Position numbers and translations under genes: made by a program. From positions 62,001 through 126,000 of the forward strand of contig JAHLLK010000009.1 in NCBI GenBank assembly GCA_020444165.1: 64,000 nt of DNA, read 5' to 3'. Below, piece by piece: positions 45,171 through 53,865 of the stretch (position 1 is its first letter; each line of letters begins with the position of its first letter). The stretch comes from Deltaproteobacteria bacterium (GTDB lineage Bacteria > Desulfobacterota > Desulfarculia > Desulfarculales > Desulfarculaceae). The notes under the pieces were generated by a model. That model was not told where the DNA came from. It did no database searches and saw nothing but the letters and a program-made list of their open reading frames with translations.

Positions 45171-46171
45171 TGAACGGGCAATTGCTGACAGTCTCCACCT
45201 CACCCCACCTGCTGGGCAGCCGGTCCATCCGCTCCATGAACCTGGAGTATATGATCGCCCTCCTGCCGGCCTTGTTGACCGGGTTGTACTATTTCGGCTC
45301 CCCGGCCCTGATGCTGGTGCTGATCTCCACGGGGTCGGCGGTGGTGGTGGAATACGTGATCACCCTGATCCTCAAGAAAAAGCCCGAGGTGGACAACCTG
45401 CACGCGGCCCTCATGGGCTTCATGCTGGGTCTGATCCTGCCTGCGGGCGCGCCTTGGTGGATCCCGGTGATCGGCGCGGGCCTGGCCATAGTCCTGGGCA
45501 AATTGTGCTTCGGCGGAATGGGGGCCTACCCCATGAACCCGGTCTTGATCGCCTGGGCAGCCCTCTCGCTCAGCTGGCCCGAGCACATGTCCGCCTTCGT
45601 GGACGCCACCGGCTGGGGCAGCGAGGAATGGGTGCTCACGGGCAGCCCCCTGGTGCAACTCAAGGACGATATCGGCGCCCTGCAACTGTTTGAGATGGGC
45701 AACCTCTGGAAGGGCGCGGTACCCGCGGCCATCGGCGCGGGCGGCACCTGGGCCCTCCTGTTGGGCGGGCTCTACCTGGTCTTCCGGCGCATTGTGGCCT
45801 GGCAGATTCCCCTGGGCGTCATCCTGGGCGCCGTGATCATGAGCCTGCTGGCGGCCTACACCGATCCCCGCGTCGCGGAGTTGGGCCTGGAGGGCTTCAG
45901 CCAGAACTTCGACGTGGTTCTGTTCCAACTGGCCACCGGCGGCTTGATGATCGTGGCGTTCTTCCTGGCTCCGGAACCGGTCACCAGCCCCATGACCGGG
46001 TGGGGCACCTTCCTCTTCGGCCTGGGCATCGGCTGCATCGCCATCATCGTCCGCATGTGGGGCAAGCCGGTGGACGGCGCCTACTACGGCGTGCTCTTGA
46101 TGAACGCTGCCACGCCGCTTTTGGATCGGATCAAGCCCAGGGTAATCGGAAAGGTGGTAAGCGGTGCGTGA
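45170..46171 (+). CDS. rnfD: Rnf complex subunit D
   Basis: From ATG 45170 the protein has 333 residues with about nine membrane helices and GGMGAYPMNPVLIAWAAL, the RnfD/NqrB signature. The covalent FMN site, usually SGATPL in an outward loop, appears as LTGSPL, with Ser159 where Thr is expected. The ApbE enzyme encoded at the operon end would attach FMN there if Ser is accepted. It overlaps rnfG by 8 bp. Confidence 0.94.
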   Translation: MNGQLLTVSTSPHLLGSRSIRSMNLEYMIALLPALLTGLYYFGSPALMLVLISTGSAVVVEYVITLILKKKPEVDNLHAALMGFMLGLILPAGAPWWIPVIGAGLAIVLGKLCFGGMGAYPMNPVLIAWAALSLSWPEHMSAFVDATGWGSEEWVLTGSPLVQLKDDIGALQLFEMGNLWKGAVPAAIGAGGTWALLLGGLYLVFRRIVAWQIPLGVILGAVIMSLLAAYTDPRVAELGLEGFSQNFDVVLFQLATGGLMIVAFFLAPEPVTSPMTGWGTFLFGLGIGCIAIIVRMWGKPVDGAYYGVLLMNAATPLLDRIKPRVIGKVVSGA

Positions 46172-46739
46172 TCTAATCAAAATGATCGTGGTTCTGACCG
46201 TGATCTGCGCGGTCAGCGGCGCCGCTCTGGCTCTGGTGCGGCAAGTCACCAGGGAGCCCATCGAGCTGGCCAAACTGAAAAACGTCAAGGAACCCGCGGT
46301 GAAGGCCGTGCTTAGCGGATATACCAACGATCCCATCGTGGACCGCATCTCCATCCCCATGGGCAAGGACAAGCGCGACCGCCCGGTCTTCCTCACCGTC
46401 TTCCCGGCCAAGAAGGACGGCAAGACCTATGAGGTGGCCTTCGAGTCCAGTGATTCCGGCTATCACGGCGAGATCGACGTGATGGTGGGCATCAACGTGG
46501 AGAAGAAGGATATTACCGGCATCTCCATCGTGGGCCATTCCGAAACCCCCGGCCTGGGCGCCCGCATTATCGAGCCCAGCTTCACCGATTCCTTCAAGGA
46601 CAAACCTCTGGACACCGAGCTCACCAAGGACAGCATCGCCGCCCTTTCGGGTGCCACGCTGTCCACCAATGGCGTGGTCAAGGCCGTAAATAAGGCTCGG
46701 GCCACCTTTGAAGAGCACAAGGACCAGATGTTAAAATAG
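46164..46739 (+). CDS. rnfG: Rnf complex subunit G
   Basis: The 191-residue protein (GTG 46164) has one N-terminal membrane helix (LIKMIVVLTVICAVSGAALALV) and an FMN-binding domain with the flavinylation motif LSGATLST (Thr165). GHSETPGLGARI is a family signature. It transfers electrons on the outer face of the membrane between RnfD and RnfE/A. Confidence 0.95.
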   Translation: MRDLIKMIVVLTVICAVSGAALALVRQVTREPIELAKLKNVKEPAVKAVLSGYTNDPIVDRISIPMGKDKRDRPVFLTVFPAKKDGKTYEVAFESSDSGYHGEIDVMVGINVEKKDITGISIVGHSETPGLGARIIEPSFTDSFKDKPLDTELTKDSIAALSGATLSTNGVVKAVNKARATFEEHKDQMLK

Positions 46740-46751
46740 GGAAGGTAAGCC

Positions 46752-47369
46752 ATGGCAGTCGGAAAAGAATTCACCAAGGGCCTGTGGGAGATGATTCCTC
46801 CCTTCCGGCTCGTGTTGGGCTTGTGCCCCACCCTGGCCGTCACCACCTCGGCGGAAAACGGCATGGGCATGGGCGCGGCCACGGCATTCGTCCTCGTGTG
46901 CTCCAACGTGCTCATCTCGCTGTTGCGCAAGATAATCCCCGGCAAGGTCCGCATCGCGGCGTTCATCGTCATCATCGCCAGCTTCGTGGTCATCGTGGAA
47001 CTGTTGATGCAGGCCTACTTCTTCTCCCTTTACAACGTGCTGGGCATCTTCATCCCCCTCATCGTGGTCAACTGCATCCTCTTGGGCCGGGCCGAGGCCT
47101 TCGCGGCCAAACGCGGCCCCCTGGATTCCGCGGCGGACGGTCTGGGCCTGGGCATCGGCTTCACCATGAGTCTCACGGTGCTGGGCGCGGTGCGCGAGCT
47201 TTTGGGCAATGGCACCGTGTGGGGACACACCTTGTTCGGACCTGACTTCGAGCCCTTCAAGTTCATGGTGCAGGCGCCGGGCGCCTTCGTGGGCCTGGGC
47301 GCCATGTTGGCCTTGATCAACCTGATCAGCGCCCGGCAGGCCGCCAAGAAGAGGGAGGCCCAGAAATGA
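46752..47369 (+). CDS. rnfE: Rnf complex subunit E
   Basis: The 205-residue polytopic membrane protein has FTKGLWEMIPPFRLVLGLCPTLAV and IPLIVVNCILLGRAEAFA, typical of RnfE/NqrD. Paired with RnfA it holds the membrane-embedded Fe-S cluster. Overlaps rnfA by 4 bp (ATGA). Confidence 0.96.
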   Translation: MAVGKEFTKGLWEMIPPFRLVLGLCPTLAVTTSAENGMGMGAATAFVLVCSNVLISLLRKIIPGKVRIAAFIVIIASFVVIVELLMQAYFFSLYNVLGIFIPLIVVNCILLGRAEAFAAKRGPLDSAADGLGLGIGFTMSLTVLGAVRELLGNGTVWGHTLFGPDFEPFKFMVQAPGAFVGLGAMLALINLISARQAAKKREAQK

Positions 47370-47953
47370 GTTTCGCTGATTACCTGCTGTTCATTGTCGG
47401 GGCCATCCTGGTCAACAACATCCTGTTGGCCAAGTTCCTGGGCAACTGCCCCTTCCTGGGGGTCAGCCGGCGCATGGACACGGCCACCGGTATGTCCATG
47501 GCGGTCATCTTCGTCATGACCATGGCGGGCATGATCACCTGGCTGGTGCAGTACTACCTCTTGGTGCCCCTGGACATCGAGTACCTGCAGACCATCGCCT
47601 TCATCCTGGTGATCGCCGCCCTGGTGCAGCTGGTGGAGATCGTGATGCAGAAGACCCTGCCGGCCCTGTACCGGGCGCTCGGCATCTTCCTGCCCTTGAT
47701 CACCACCAACTGCGCGGTGCTTGGTGTGGCCATCATCAACATCAACCAGGAATATGACTTCGTGGACACCCTGGTGTTCTCCTTCGCCTCGGCGGTGGGC
47801 TACAGCCTGGCGCTCTGCCTCTTCGCGGGCATCCGCGAGCGCTTCGCCCTGGCCAAGATCCCCAAGGTGTTCGAGGGAACCGCCATTGGTCTGGTGACCG
47901 CCGGTTTCCTGGCCCTCGCTTTCACCGGTTTCTCCGGTCTCGTGGGCCACTAG
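47366..47953 (+). CDS. rnfA: Rnf complex subunit A
   Basis: The 195-residue polytopic membrane protein has NNILLAKFLGNCPFLGVSRR and LPLITTNCAVLGVAIIN, the conserved cysteine helices of RnfA/NqrE. It pairs with RnfE to carry electrons across the membrane. rnfB follows after 78 bp. Confidence 0.97.
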   Translation: MSFADYLLFIVGAILVNNILLAKFLGNCPFLGVSRRMDTATGMSMAVIFVMTMAGMITWLVQYYLLVPLDIEYLQTIAFILVIAALVQLVEIVMQKTLPALYRALGIFLPLITTNCAVLGVAIININQEYDFVDTLVFSFASAVGYSLALCLFAGIRERFALAKIPKVFEGTAIGLVTAGFLALAFTGFSGLVGH

Positions 47954-48031
47954 TACAGGGACAGGGGGGGTGAAACTGTCTCAACAGTTTGCATGCACGG
48001 GGCCTTACGTCCCCGCAAGGAGATAGAGAAA

Positions 48032-50125
48032 ATGTTATTCGAAGCCCTGGCAATCGGAGGACTGGGGTTGGTTTCGGCCCTGGGGCTGGGCGTGGCCTCC
48101 CGGGTGTTCGCCGTGGAGGTGGACCCCCTGGTGGAAGCCGTGGAAGAAGCCCTGCCCGGCGCCAACTGCGGCGGCTGCGGTTTCGCGGGTTGCTCCTCGG
48201 CCGCGTTGGCCATCGCCTCGGGCAAAGCTCCGGCCAACATCTGCGTGGGCGGCGGCCCCGAAGTAGGCGAGGCCGTGGGGGTCATCATGGGCGTGTCCGT
48301 GGGATTCCGCGAGCCGGACATCGCGCTGGTGGACTGCACCTATGGCACCGACAAGGCCGAACTCAAATACTTGTATGACGGAGTGCAGGATTGCCGGGCC
48401 GCGGCGCTTCTGGCCGGCGGCCCCAAGGTCTGCGAAGTGGGCTGCCTGGGTCTGGGCTCCTGCGCCAAGGCCTGCCCCTTCGGCGCCATCACCATCGGGC
48501 CGGATCACCTGCCCAAGGTGGACTCCCGGATCTGCACCGGTTGCGGTACCTGTGAGCGGGTCTGCCCCAAGAACATCATTCACCTGAACTCGGTGTCCCG
48601 GCGCATGCTGGGCTTCAACGCCAAGTACAACTGCTTGGCCCCTTGCCAGGCCACCTGCCCGGCCCAGATCGACATTCCGGGCTACATCAAGGCCATCGGC
48701 GAGGGCCGTTACGAGGACGCCGTCACCATCATCAAGGAGCACAATCCCCTGCCCTTGGTGTGCGGCCGGGTCTGCCCCCATCCCTGCGAGGATCAGTGCC
48801 GGCGCGGTCTGGACGACGATCCCATCAACATCAACCACCTGAAACGCTTTGCGGCGGACTACGAGATGTTCAGCGGCAAGCGCTTCCATCCCTACTGCCT
48901 GCCCAAGAACGACCGCAAGGTGGCCATCGTGGGCGGCGGTCCGGCTGGCTTGACCTGCGCCTACTACCTGGCCCGCATGGGTTACGCGCCCACCATTTTC
49001 GAGGCCCAGCCCTACCTGGGCGGTATGCTGCGCTACGGCATCCCCGAGTACCGGCTGCCCAAGAAGATCCTGGATTGGGAGATCCAGGGCATTCTGGACC
49101 TGGGGGTGGAAGTCAAGTCCGGCATGGCCTTGGGCACGGACTTCACCCTGGAGGGCCTGCGCCAGGAGGGCTACGAGGCCATCTTCATGGGCGTGGGCTG
49201 CTGGGCCAGCCGGTCCATGCGGGTGGAAGGTGAAGACCTGAACGGCGTGCTGCCCGGCACCGACATGCTCATCGACCGCGGCAACCTGAAGGACACCCCG
49301 GTGGGCGAGCGGGTGGTGATCATCGGCGGCGGCAACACGGCCATGGACTGCGCCCGCACCTGCTGGCGTTTGGGCGCCAAGGAAGTCACGGTGCTCTACC
49401 GCCGCAGCCGGGCCGAAATGCCGGCCAACGACATCGAGGTGGAAGAGGCCAACCACGAGGGCATCAAGTTCGTGTACCTGGCCGCCCCCACCAAGCTCAT
49501 CGGCAAGGACGGCAAGCTCACCGGTCTGGAGTACATCCAGATGGAGCTGGGCGAGCCGGACGCCTCCGGCCGTCGCCGCCCCGTGCCCAAGGAGGGGTCG
49601 GAGACCATCCTCGAGTGCGACAACGTGATCTCGGCCATCGGCCAGTTCCCGGACCTGGCCTTCCTGGAAAAGGACGCCGAGGCCAAGGATCTGGAGCTGA
49701 CCAAGTGGAACACCATCAACGCCAACGAGCAGGTGGGCAGCACCAACATCCCGTACGTGTTCGCCGGCGGTGACGCGGTGCACGGCGCCGCCACGGCGGT
49801 GGCCGCCATCGGCGCCGGTCGCCGGGCCGCCCGGGCCATCCACCTCTACCTGGCCGGCGAGGACAACACCCCGCCGGAAAACTGGGTGAGGGACCGCAAG
49901 GAGGTCACCACCATCGGGAACATCCCCGCGGCCGCACCGGCCGGGGCGCCCCGGGTGAAGATGCCGGAATTGAGCGTGGACGAACGGGCCAACAGCTTCA
50001 TCGAGGTGGAGCTGGGCCTGACCGAGGAAATGGCCCGCAAGGAAGCGGCGCGCTGCTTGCAGTGCGGTCTTATCTGCTATCGTAGGAAAGAAGGGGCCGA
50101 ATGCGCCTCCTGCGCCGGGAAGTGA
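48032..50125 (+). CDS. rnfB: RnfB fused to a GltD-like NADPH/FAD oxidoreductase
   Basis: From ATG 48032 (AAGGAGAT upstream) the protein has 697 residues. 1-190 is RnfB: N-terminal membrane helix, the NCGGCGFAGC cluster (C46, C49, C54, C71) and two ferredoxin-type 4Fe-4S motifs (CLGLGSCAKACP, CTGCGTCERVCP). About 195-640 is a glutamate-synthase small-subunit-like module: Cys-rich CLAPCQATCP...CGRVCPHPCEDQC, FAD motif VAIVGGGPAG (298-306) and NADPH motif VVIIGGGNTAMDC with YRR (428-458). A Cys-rich tail (CLQCGLICYRRKEGAECASC) ends it. Normal RnfB is about 200-330 residues. The fusion suggests NADPH can exchange electrons with the Rnf ferredoxin clusters. Confidence 0.94.
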   Translation: MLFEALAIGGLGLVSALGLGVASRVFAVEVDPLVEAVEEALPGANCGGCGFAGCSSAALAIASGKAPANICVGGGPEVGEAVGVIMGVSVGFREPDIALVDCTYGTDKAELKYLYDGVQDCRAAALLAGGPKVCEVGCLGLGSCAKACPFGAITIGPDHLPKVDSRICTGCGTCERVCPKNIIHLNSVSRRMLGFNAKYNCLAPCQATCPAQIDIPGYIKAIGEGRYEDAVTIIKEHNPLPLVCGRVCPHPCEDQCRRGLDDDPININHLKRFAADYEMFSGKRFHPYCLPKNDRKVAIVGGGPAGLTCAYYLARMGYAPTIFEAQPYLGGMLRYGIPEYRLPKKILDWEIQGILDLGVEVKSGMALGTDFTLEGLRQEGYEAIFMGVGCWASRSMRVEGEDLNGVLPGTDMLIDRGNLKDTPVGERVVIIGGGNTAMDCARTCWRLGAKEVTVLYRRSRAEMPANDIEVEEANHEGIKFVYLAAPTKLIGKDGKLTGLEYIQMELGEPDASGRRRPVPKEGSETILECDNVISAIGQFPDLAFLEKDAEAKDLELTKWNTINANEQVGSTNIPYVFAGGDAVHGAATAVAAIGAGRRAARAIHLYLAGEDNTPPENWVRDRKEVTTIGNIPAAAPAGAPRVKMPELSVDERANSFIEVELGLTEEMARKEAARCLQCGLICYRRKEGAECASCAGK

Positions 50126-50139
50126 TGGGGAGAGCTAAA

Positions 50140-51156
50140 ATGCAAAAACCACACAAGATGGACCGCCGTTCCTTCCTGAAGTTGGCCGGCCTGACCGCGG
50201 TGGCCGGCGCGGTGCCGGTCTTAAGCCCGGCCATCGGCTTGGCCAGCCTGGACCGCGACCACAAGGTGGCCCAGGAAACCCGCATGATGATGGGCACTTT
50301 GGTGGCCATCACCGTGGTGGACGGTTCGGCCCAGCGGGCTCAGGATGCTCTGGAGAAGGCTTTCCAGCGCATGGACTCGTTGGTCCCCGTGTTCGACCGC
50401 CACAACCCGGGCGGGCTCTTGACCGCCCTGAACCAGGAAGGCAGCCTGTCCGAGATTCCCCCGGACCTGGCCCAGGTCTGGGAGTTCAGCCGGCAGATGC
50501 ATAGCCAAACCGGCGGCGCCTTCGATCCCTCGGTGGCTCCCCTGGTGGACCTGTGCAAGGACAGCTTTGCCGCCACCGGCAAGCCCCCGGCTCCCGAAGC
50601 CCTGCACCAGGCCCTGGGTCTGGTGGGCGCGGCGGGCTGGCGGGAGGGCCGCCTGGTGCTGACCAAAACCGGGGCCGCGGTCACCCTGGACGGGGTGGCC
50701 AAGGGCTTCCTGGTGGACCGGGGCCTGGAAGCGGCCGCGGCGGCCGGCGCCAAGCACGTACTCATCAACGCCGGCGGCGATATCGGGGTGCTGGGCGACC
50801 GGGCCGGCCGGCCCTGGCGGGTGGCCGTGGCCGATCCCTCCGATCCCCAGGCGCCGCTGATGACCTTCAGCATGCAGACCGGCGCCGTGGCCACCAGCGG
50901 CAACTACGAGGTCTTCTTTGACCGCGAGAAGCTGTATCACCACATCATCAACCCGGCCACGGGTCTCTCGCCGGCCCTGGACGTCAGCTCCAGCGTGCGC
51001 GCCCCCTCGGCCGCGCTGGCCGACGCCCTGTCCACCGCCTGCTTCGTGATGAAGCCGGTGGAGGCGCAGGCCTATCTGCAGAAACGGCCCCATCTGGAAG
51101 GCCTCATCATCACCAGGAGCGGCCAACGCTTCGCCACGGGAGGCTTCCAGGCCTAA
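50140..51156 (+). CDS. apbE: Exported FAD:protein FMN transferase
   Basis: From ATG 50140 (GGAGAG upstream) the protein has 338 residues. A twin-arginine-like signal DRRSFLKLAG plus hydrophobic stretch suggests Tat export. ApbE motifs are VTLDGVAKGFLVDRGLE, LINAGGDIGVLG, VATSGNYEVFF and HHIINPATGLSP. It attaches FMN to Thr/Ser of RnfG and RnfD on the outer face, matching its place at the end of the rnf operon, 14 bp after rnfB. Confidence 0.95.
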   Translation: MQKPHKMDRRSFLKLAGLTAVAGAVPVLSPAIGLASLDRDHKVAQETRMMMGTLVAITVVDGSAQRAQDALEKAFQRMDSLVPVFDRHNPGGLLTALNQEGSLSEIPPDLAQVWEFSRQMHSQTGGAFDPSVAPLVDLCKDSFAATGKPPAPEALHQALGLVGAAGWREGRLVLTKTGAAVTLDGVAKGFLVDRGLEAAAAAGAKHVLINAGGDIGVLGDRAGRPWRVAVADPSDPQAPLMTFSMQTGAVATSGNYEVFFDREKLYHHIINPATGLSPALDVSSSVRAPSAALADALSTACFVMKPVEAQAYLQKRPHLEGLIITRSGQRFATGGFQA

Positions 51157-51181
51157 ACCCGCGGCTCTCTTTGGCTTACCC

Positions 51182-51213
51182 CCGGCCCCGGAGTTCCTCC
51201 GGGGCCGGTTTTT
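51182..51213 (+). terminator. Rho-independent terminator of the rnf operon
   Basis: CCGGCCCCGGAG (51182-51193) pairs perfectly with CTCCGGGGCCGG (51197-51208) around TTC and is followed by TTTTT (51209-51213). Confidence 0.9.
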
Positions 51214-51317
51214 GGTTGCCGCCGAAAAAGAGGCCATTGCATGGTGAAACCCACTAAACGTGTTGATATTATGTCAAAAATGGCTGTGAAACATGATTAC
51301 GGCAGGCAATGGCCGAT

Positions 51318-51472
51318 GCGGGCCAAGGATGGCCCGCCAAATTGCAAGCTTCAAAAAGCTTGCAATTTGTGAGGCTTGGCAAAACCCGGGCCCCCGGCAA
51401 GCTCTGCTTGCTGGGGTGGAGTCACGTTTTTGCCAAGCCGACATTGCACGGGGCAGGAAGCCCCGTGCAATG
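51318..51472 (-). repeat. Modular four-hairpin repeat, copy R5
   Basis: Read on the minus strand: hairpin 1 with 13-bp arms (51472-51460 and 51454-51442, GCATTGCACGGGGC type), hairpin 2 with GGCTTGGCAAAA/TTTTGCCAAGCC arms (51439-51428 and 51384-51373), hairpin 3 with perfect 14-bp arms CAAATTGCAAGCTT (51369-51338) and hairpin 4 GCGGGCC/GGCCCGC (51337-51318). The CAAG/CTTG module (51388-51421) fills the loop of hairpin 2. Confidence 0.85.
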
Positions 51473-51815
51473 CTCTCAAAAAGGGGCGTGCGCGTACCGT
51501 TCTCTCCGGGTCACGCTTTGGCGGGTTGGGCGAGCCCCGGCCAGGAGCTCGTGGGACCATTCCCGCGTGTCGCCCCCCTCCGGCCCAGCCCCCGGTTCGC
51601 TTTCGGGCCCCAACCCCGGTCCGGGGCTACTCCCGGCCTGGTATGATTTTTGGCATAAATGGGAGTAAATTAAACTTTTGCATTGCCTTGCATGCACAGG
51701 GCTTGGCAACATGGAGGCGTACTCCACAGCACATCTCCATTTGTAACAAGGATTATCAGCTGTCCTTCCACCGTGGAAAACGCTCGTGAATAAACTTTCA
51801 GCTAAAGGGGTGTAT

Positions 51816-52637
51816 ATGAAAGCTGTCAAACTATTAGGGTTGGCGATGTTGGCCTTGGTTCTGGCCGCGGGTTGCGCGACCACGAAAGAGGCGCATATGT
51901 CCAAAGGCCGGCCGGTGCTGGCGGATATCGCCGCCCGGGGCGAGCTGTTAGTGGGCACCGCGGCCATCATGCCGCCCCTCAGCATGAAGTCCAAAAGCGG
52001 CGCTATCATCGGGCTGGAAGCTGATATGGCCCGCAGCATGGGCGAGGCCATGGGCGTCAAGACCCGCTTTGTGGTCATGCCCTTTGCCGATCTTTTGCCG
52101 GCGCTGGAAACTGGTAAGGTGGACATGATCATCTCCGGCATGACCATGACCCCGGCCCGCAATATGAAGGTGGCTTTTGTGGGTCCCTACTTTGTTTCCG
52201 GCAAGGGAATCCTGACCAAGACCGACAACCTTCTGGCCAAGGACCCCAGCAAGCTCAATTCGCCCCAGACCCGCATCGCGGTGCTGGCCGGCTCCACCAG
52301 CGAGGAGCTGGTTAAGAAGGAACTGAGCCAGGCCTCGGTCATCCCCACGCCGGATTACGACACGGCCATCAATATGGTGCTGAACGATCAGGTGGGCGCC
52401 CTGGTGGCGGATTATCCCATCTGCGTGGTGGCCCTGCTGCGCCATCCCGGCAAGAATCTCCTGGCCGTGTTGAGCCCGCTCTCCTACGAGCCTCTGGGCA
52501 TCGCTCTGCCGGCTTCGGACCCCCTGCTCCTGAACTGGGTGGACAACTACCTGGCCTACCTGGCCGGCTCCGGCATGCTGGATAACATGCAGGAGTACTG
52601 GCTGAACGATCCCTCCTGGTTGGCGGAACTGCCGTAA
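51816..52637 (+). CDS. Solute-binding lipoprotein, family 3
   Basis: From ATG 51816 (AAAGGGG upstream) the protein has 273 residues. It has a lipoprotein signal (LGLAMLALVLAAGC, lipobox Cys19 or so) and the bilobed periplasmic-binding fold of amino-acid binding proteins: GELLVGTAAIMPPLSMK, IIGLEADMARSMGEAMG, VDMIISGMTMTPARNM. No ABC permease or ATPase genes are nearby, so it may serve an unlinked transporter or signalling. A strong terminator follows (52713-52750). Confidence 0.88.
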   Translation: MKAVKLLGLAMLALVLAAGCATTKEAHMSKGRPVLADIAARGELLVGTAAIMPPLSMKSKSGAIIGLEADMARSMGEAMGVKTRFVVMPFADLLPALETGKVDMIISGMTMTPARNMKVAFVGPYFVSGKGILTKTDNLLAKDPSKLNSPQTRIAVLAGSTSEELVKKELSQASVIPTPDYDTAINMVLNDQVGALVADYPICVVALLRHPGKNLLAVLSPLSYEPLGIALPASDPLLLNWVDNYLAYLAGSGMLDNMQEYWLNDPSWLAELP

Positions 52638-52996
52638 ACCGGGGGGCCGGCTCCCGGCGGCGGCAAAGGGCCTCGGCCTGGTTGCCGCCCCGGCCTTTAC
52701 GCAGCCTGAACCACCGGCAGACCTGTCCAGGTCTGCCGGTTCTTTTTTTTCCACCCGCTGCTTCCCGGGCGCCGGCCGCTTGGTTACACTTAAGATGAGG
52801 GCAGGGTGCGGGGCTGTTGGCCCCGGGGCCCAGCCCGGAAAACCGGGGGACCCGCCCCCCGGAGCAGCCCTCGGCCAGCCGGCCGGGGTCTGGCGCCGGG
52901 GAGCCGCCCGCCGCGGTCAATGCGGTCCGGGGGGGACCTTGCCCTTACCCGGAATGAATCATCCTGTCCGGGAGTTGCCAGAAGAAAGGAACGAGC
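52638..52996 (+). other. Spacer with terminator and GC-rich leader
   Basis: After the terminator at 52713-52750, a TACACT -10-like box (52785-52790) starts a about 195-nt very GC-rich leader to the glycine-zipper gene. The leader contains several possible stems but no recognised riboswitch. A similar arrangement occurs at 57509-57677. Confidence 0.5.
52713..52750 (+). terminator. Rho-independent terminator after the solute-binding lipoprotein
   Basis: ACCGGCAGACCTG (52713-52725) pairs perfectly with 52728-52740 and is followed by a T-rich tail (52741-52750). Confidence 0.92.
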
Positions 52997-53575
52997 ATGA
53001 AAATTCGGGTTGATGCCAAAGCCACGGGCGCCGTTGCCGCCTGCCTGATCCTGTTTCTCGGGTTGACCTTGGCCGCGGGAGGCTGCGCCACCAAAGCCCA
53101 AACCGGCGGTTTGGCTGGCGCCGGAGTGGGAGCCCTCATCGGCCAGGCCATTGGCCACAATACGGCAGGGACCCTGATCGGCACCGGGGTGGGTCTCGGC
53201 CTGGGCTACATCATCGGCAACGAGATCGACAAGAAGGAGGCCAAGGACCGTTACGCCCGTGGTATGGACCCGGAGACCGGGATTTTGGCCGGCACCAAGT
53301 GGCGGGCGGTTTCCATGAACCCCATGCCCGATCCCCCCTACCAATCCTATATCTTGGAGTTCACCAATGACGGGTGGGCCAACACCACGGAAACCTTTGC
53401 CAACGGCGCGGTGACCACGGACCGCGAACGCTACCGGGTCACCGGCGACACCCTGATCTTGAACAAGCCCGGTTACCTGGTGAACGCCACCTATTTCATT
53501 GACGGCAACCGCCTGACCGTCACTTCCCACCAGTTCCAGGCGGTGTTCGAGCGGGTGACCTGGCCGCTCGGTTAG
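52997..53575 (+). CDS. Glycine-zipper outer-membrane-type lipoprotein
   Basis: The 192-residue protein has a lipoprotein signal (LILFLGLTLAAGGC) and a glycine-zipper segment (GGLAGAGVGALIGQAIG then GTLIGTGVGLGLGYIIG, about 37-75), as in Rick_17kDa/SlyB-type lipoproteins that embed in the outer membrane. The C-terminal about 100 residues form a beta-rich domain (YILEFTNDGWANTTETF, YRVTGDTLILNKPGYLVN) that I do not recognise. A stem-loop follows at 53588-53625. Confidence 0.8.
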   Translation: MKIRVDAKATGAVAACLILFLGLTLAAGGCATKAQTGGLAGAGVGALIGQAIGHNTAGTLIGTGVGLGLGYIIGNEIDKKEAKDRYARGMDPETGILAGTKWRAVSMNPMPDPPYQSYILEFTNDGWANTTETFANGAVTTDRERYRVTGDTLILNKPGYLVNATYFIDGNRLTVTSHQFQAVFERVTWPLG

Positions 53576-53587
53576 GACCTGATCTGC

Positions 53588-53625
53588 CGGAGCCCCGCCC
53601 GCGCGGAACCAACGGCGGGGCTCCG
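53588..53625 (+). terminator. Terminator-like stem-loop without T tract
   Basis: CGGAGCCCCGCC (53588-53599) pairs with GGCGGGGCTCCG (53614-53625). There is no T run, so termination would not be classic intrinsic. Confidence 0.5.
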
Positions 53626-53865
53626 CCCCGGCAGGGCCGTCTCCCGGCGGACGGACGTGCTGCCGCCCGGGAGAACTTTTGCTTCTCACCGCCGTTTGTG
53701 CTTAAATCCCGAGGATCGTCGCAGCCCCTCTTTGCCATGGAACCGTAAGCTCCCGGGCCTCATACTTGGAGCCGGCGGGGATGCGCTTTTTTTCCGGGCA
53801 TTTCCGGCACGCGCTGGAGCCGCTGGAAGCCAAGCTTCCCTGGGAAGGGACGTTCACAGCTTGCC

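Larger units (their letters stand above)
51157..51815. other. Intergenic region with rnf terminator and repeat R5
   Basis: The 659 bp contain the terminator 51182-51213, the R5 repeat (51318-51472) and about 330 bp of ordinary DNA before the solute-binding lipoprotein gene. No gene or strong promoter was identified. Confidence 0.75.

Noticed and set aside
52815..52870. Possible c-di-AMP (ydaO) riboswitch from CCGGGGGACCC-like sequence
   Set aside because: Only that short box fits; the remaining conserved blocks (GGGGTGAATC region, CAGCTAACC end) are missing.
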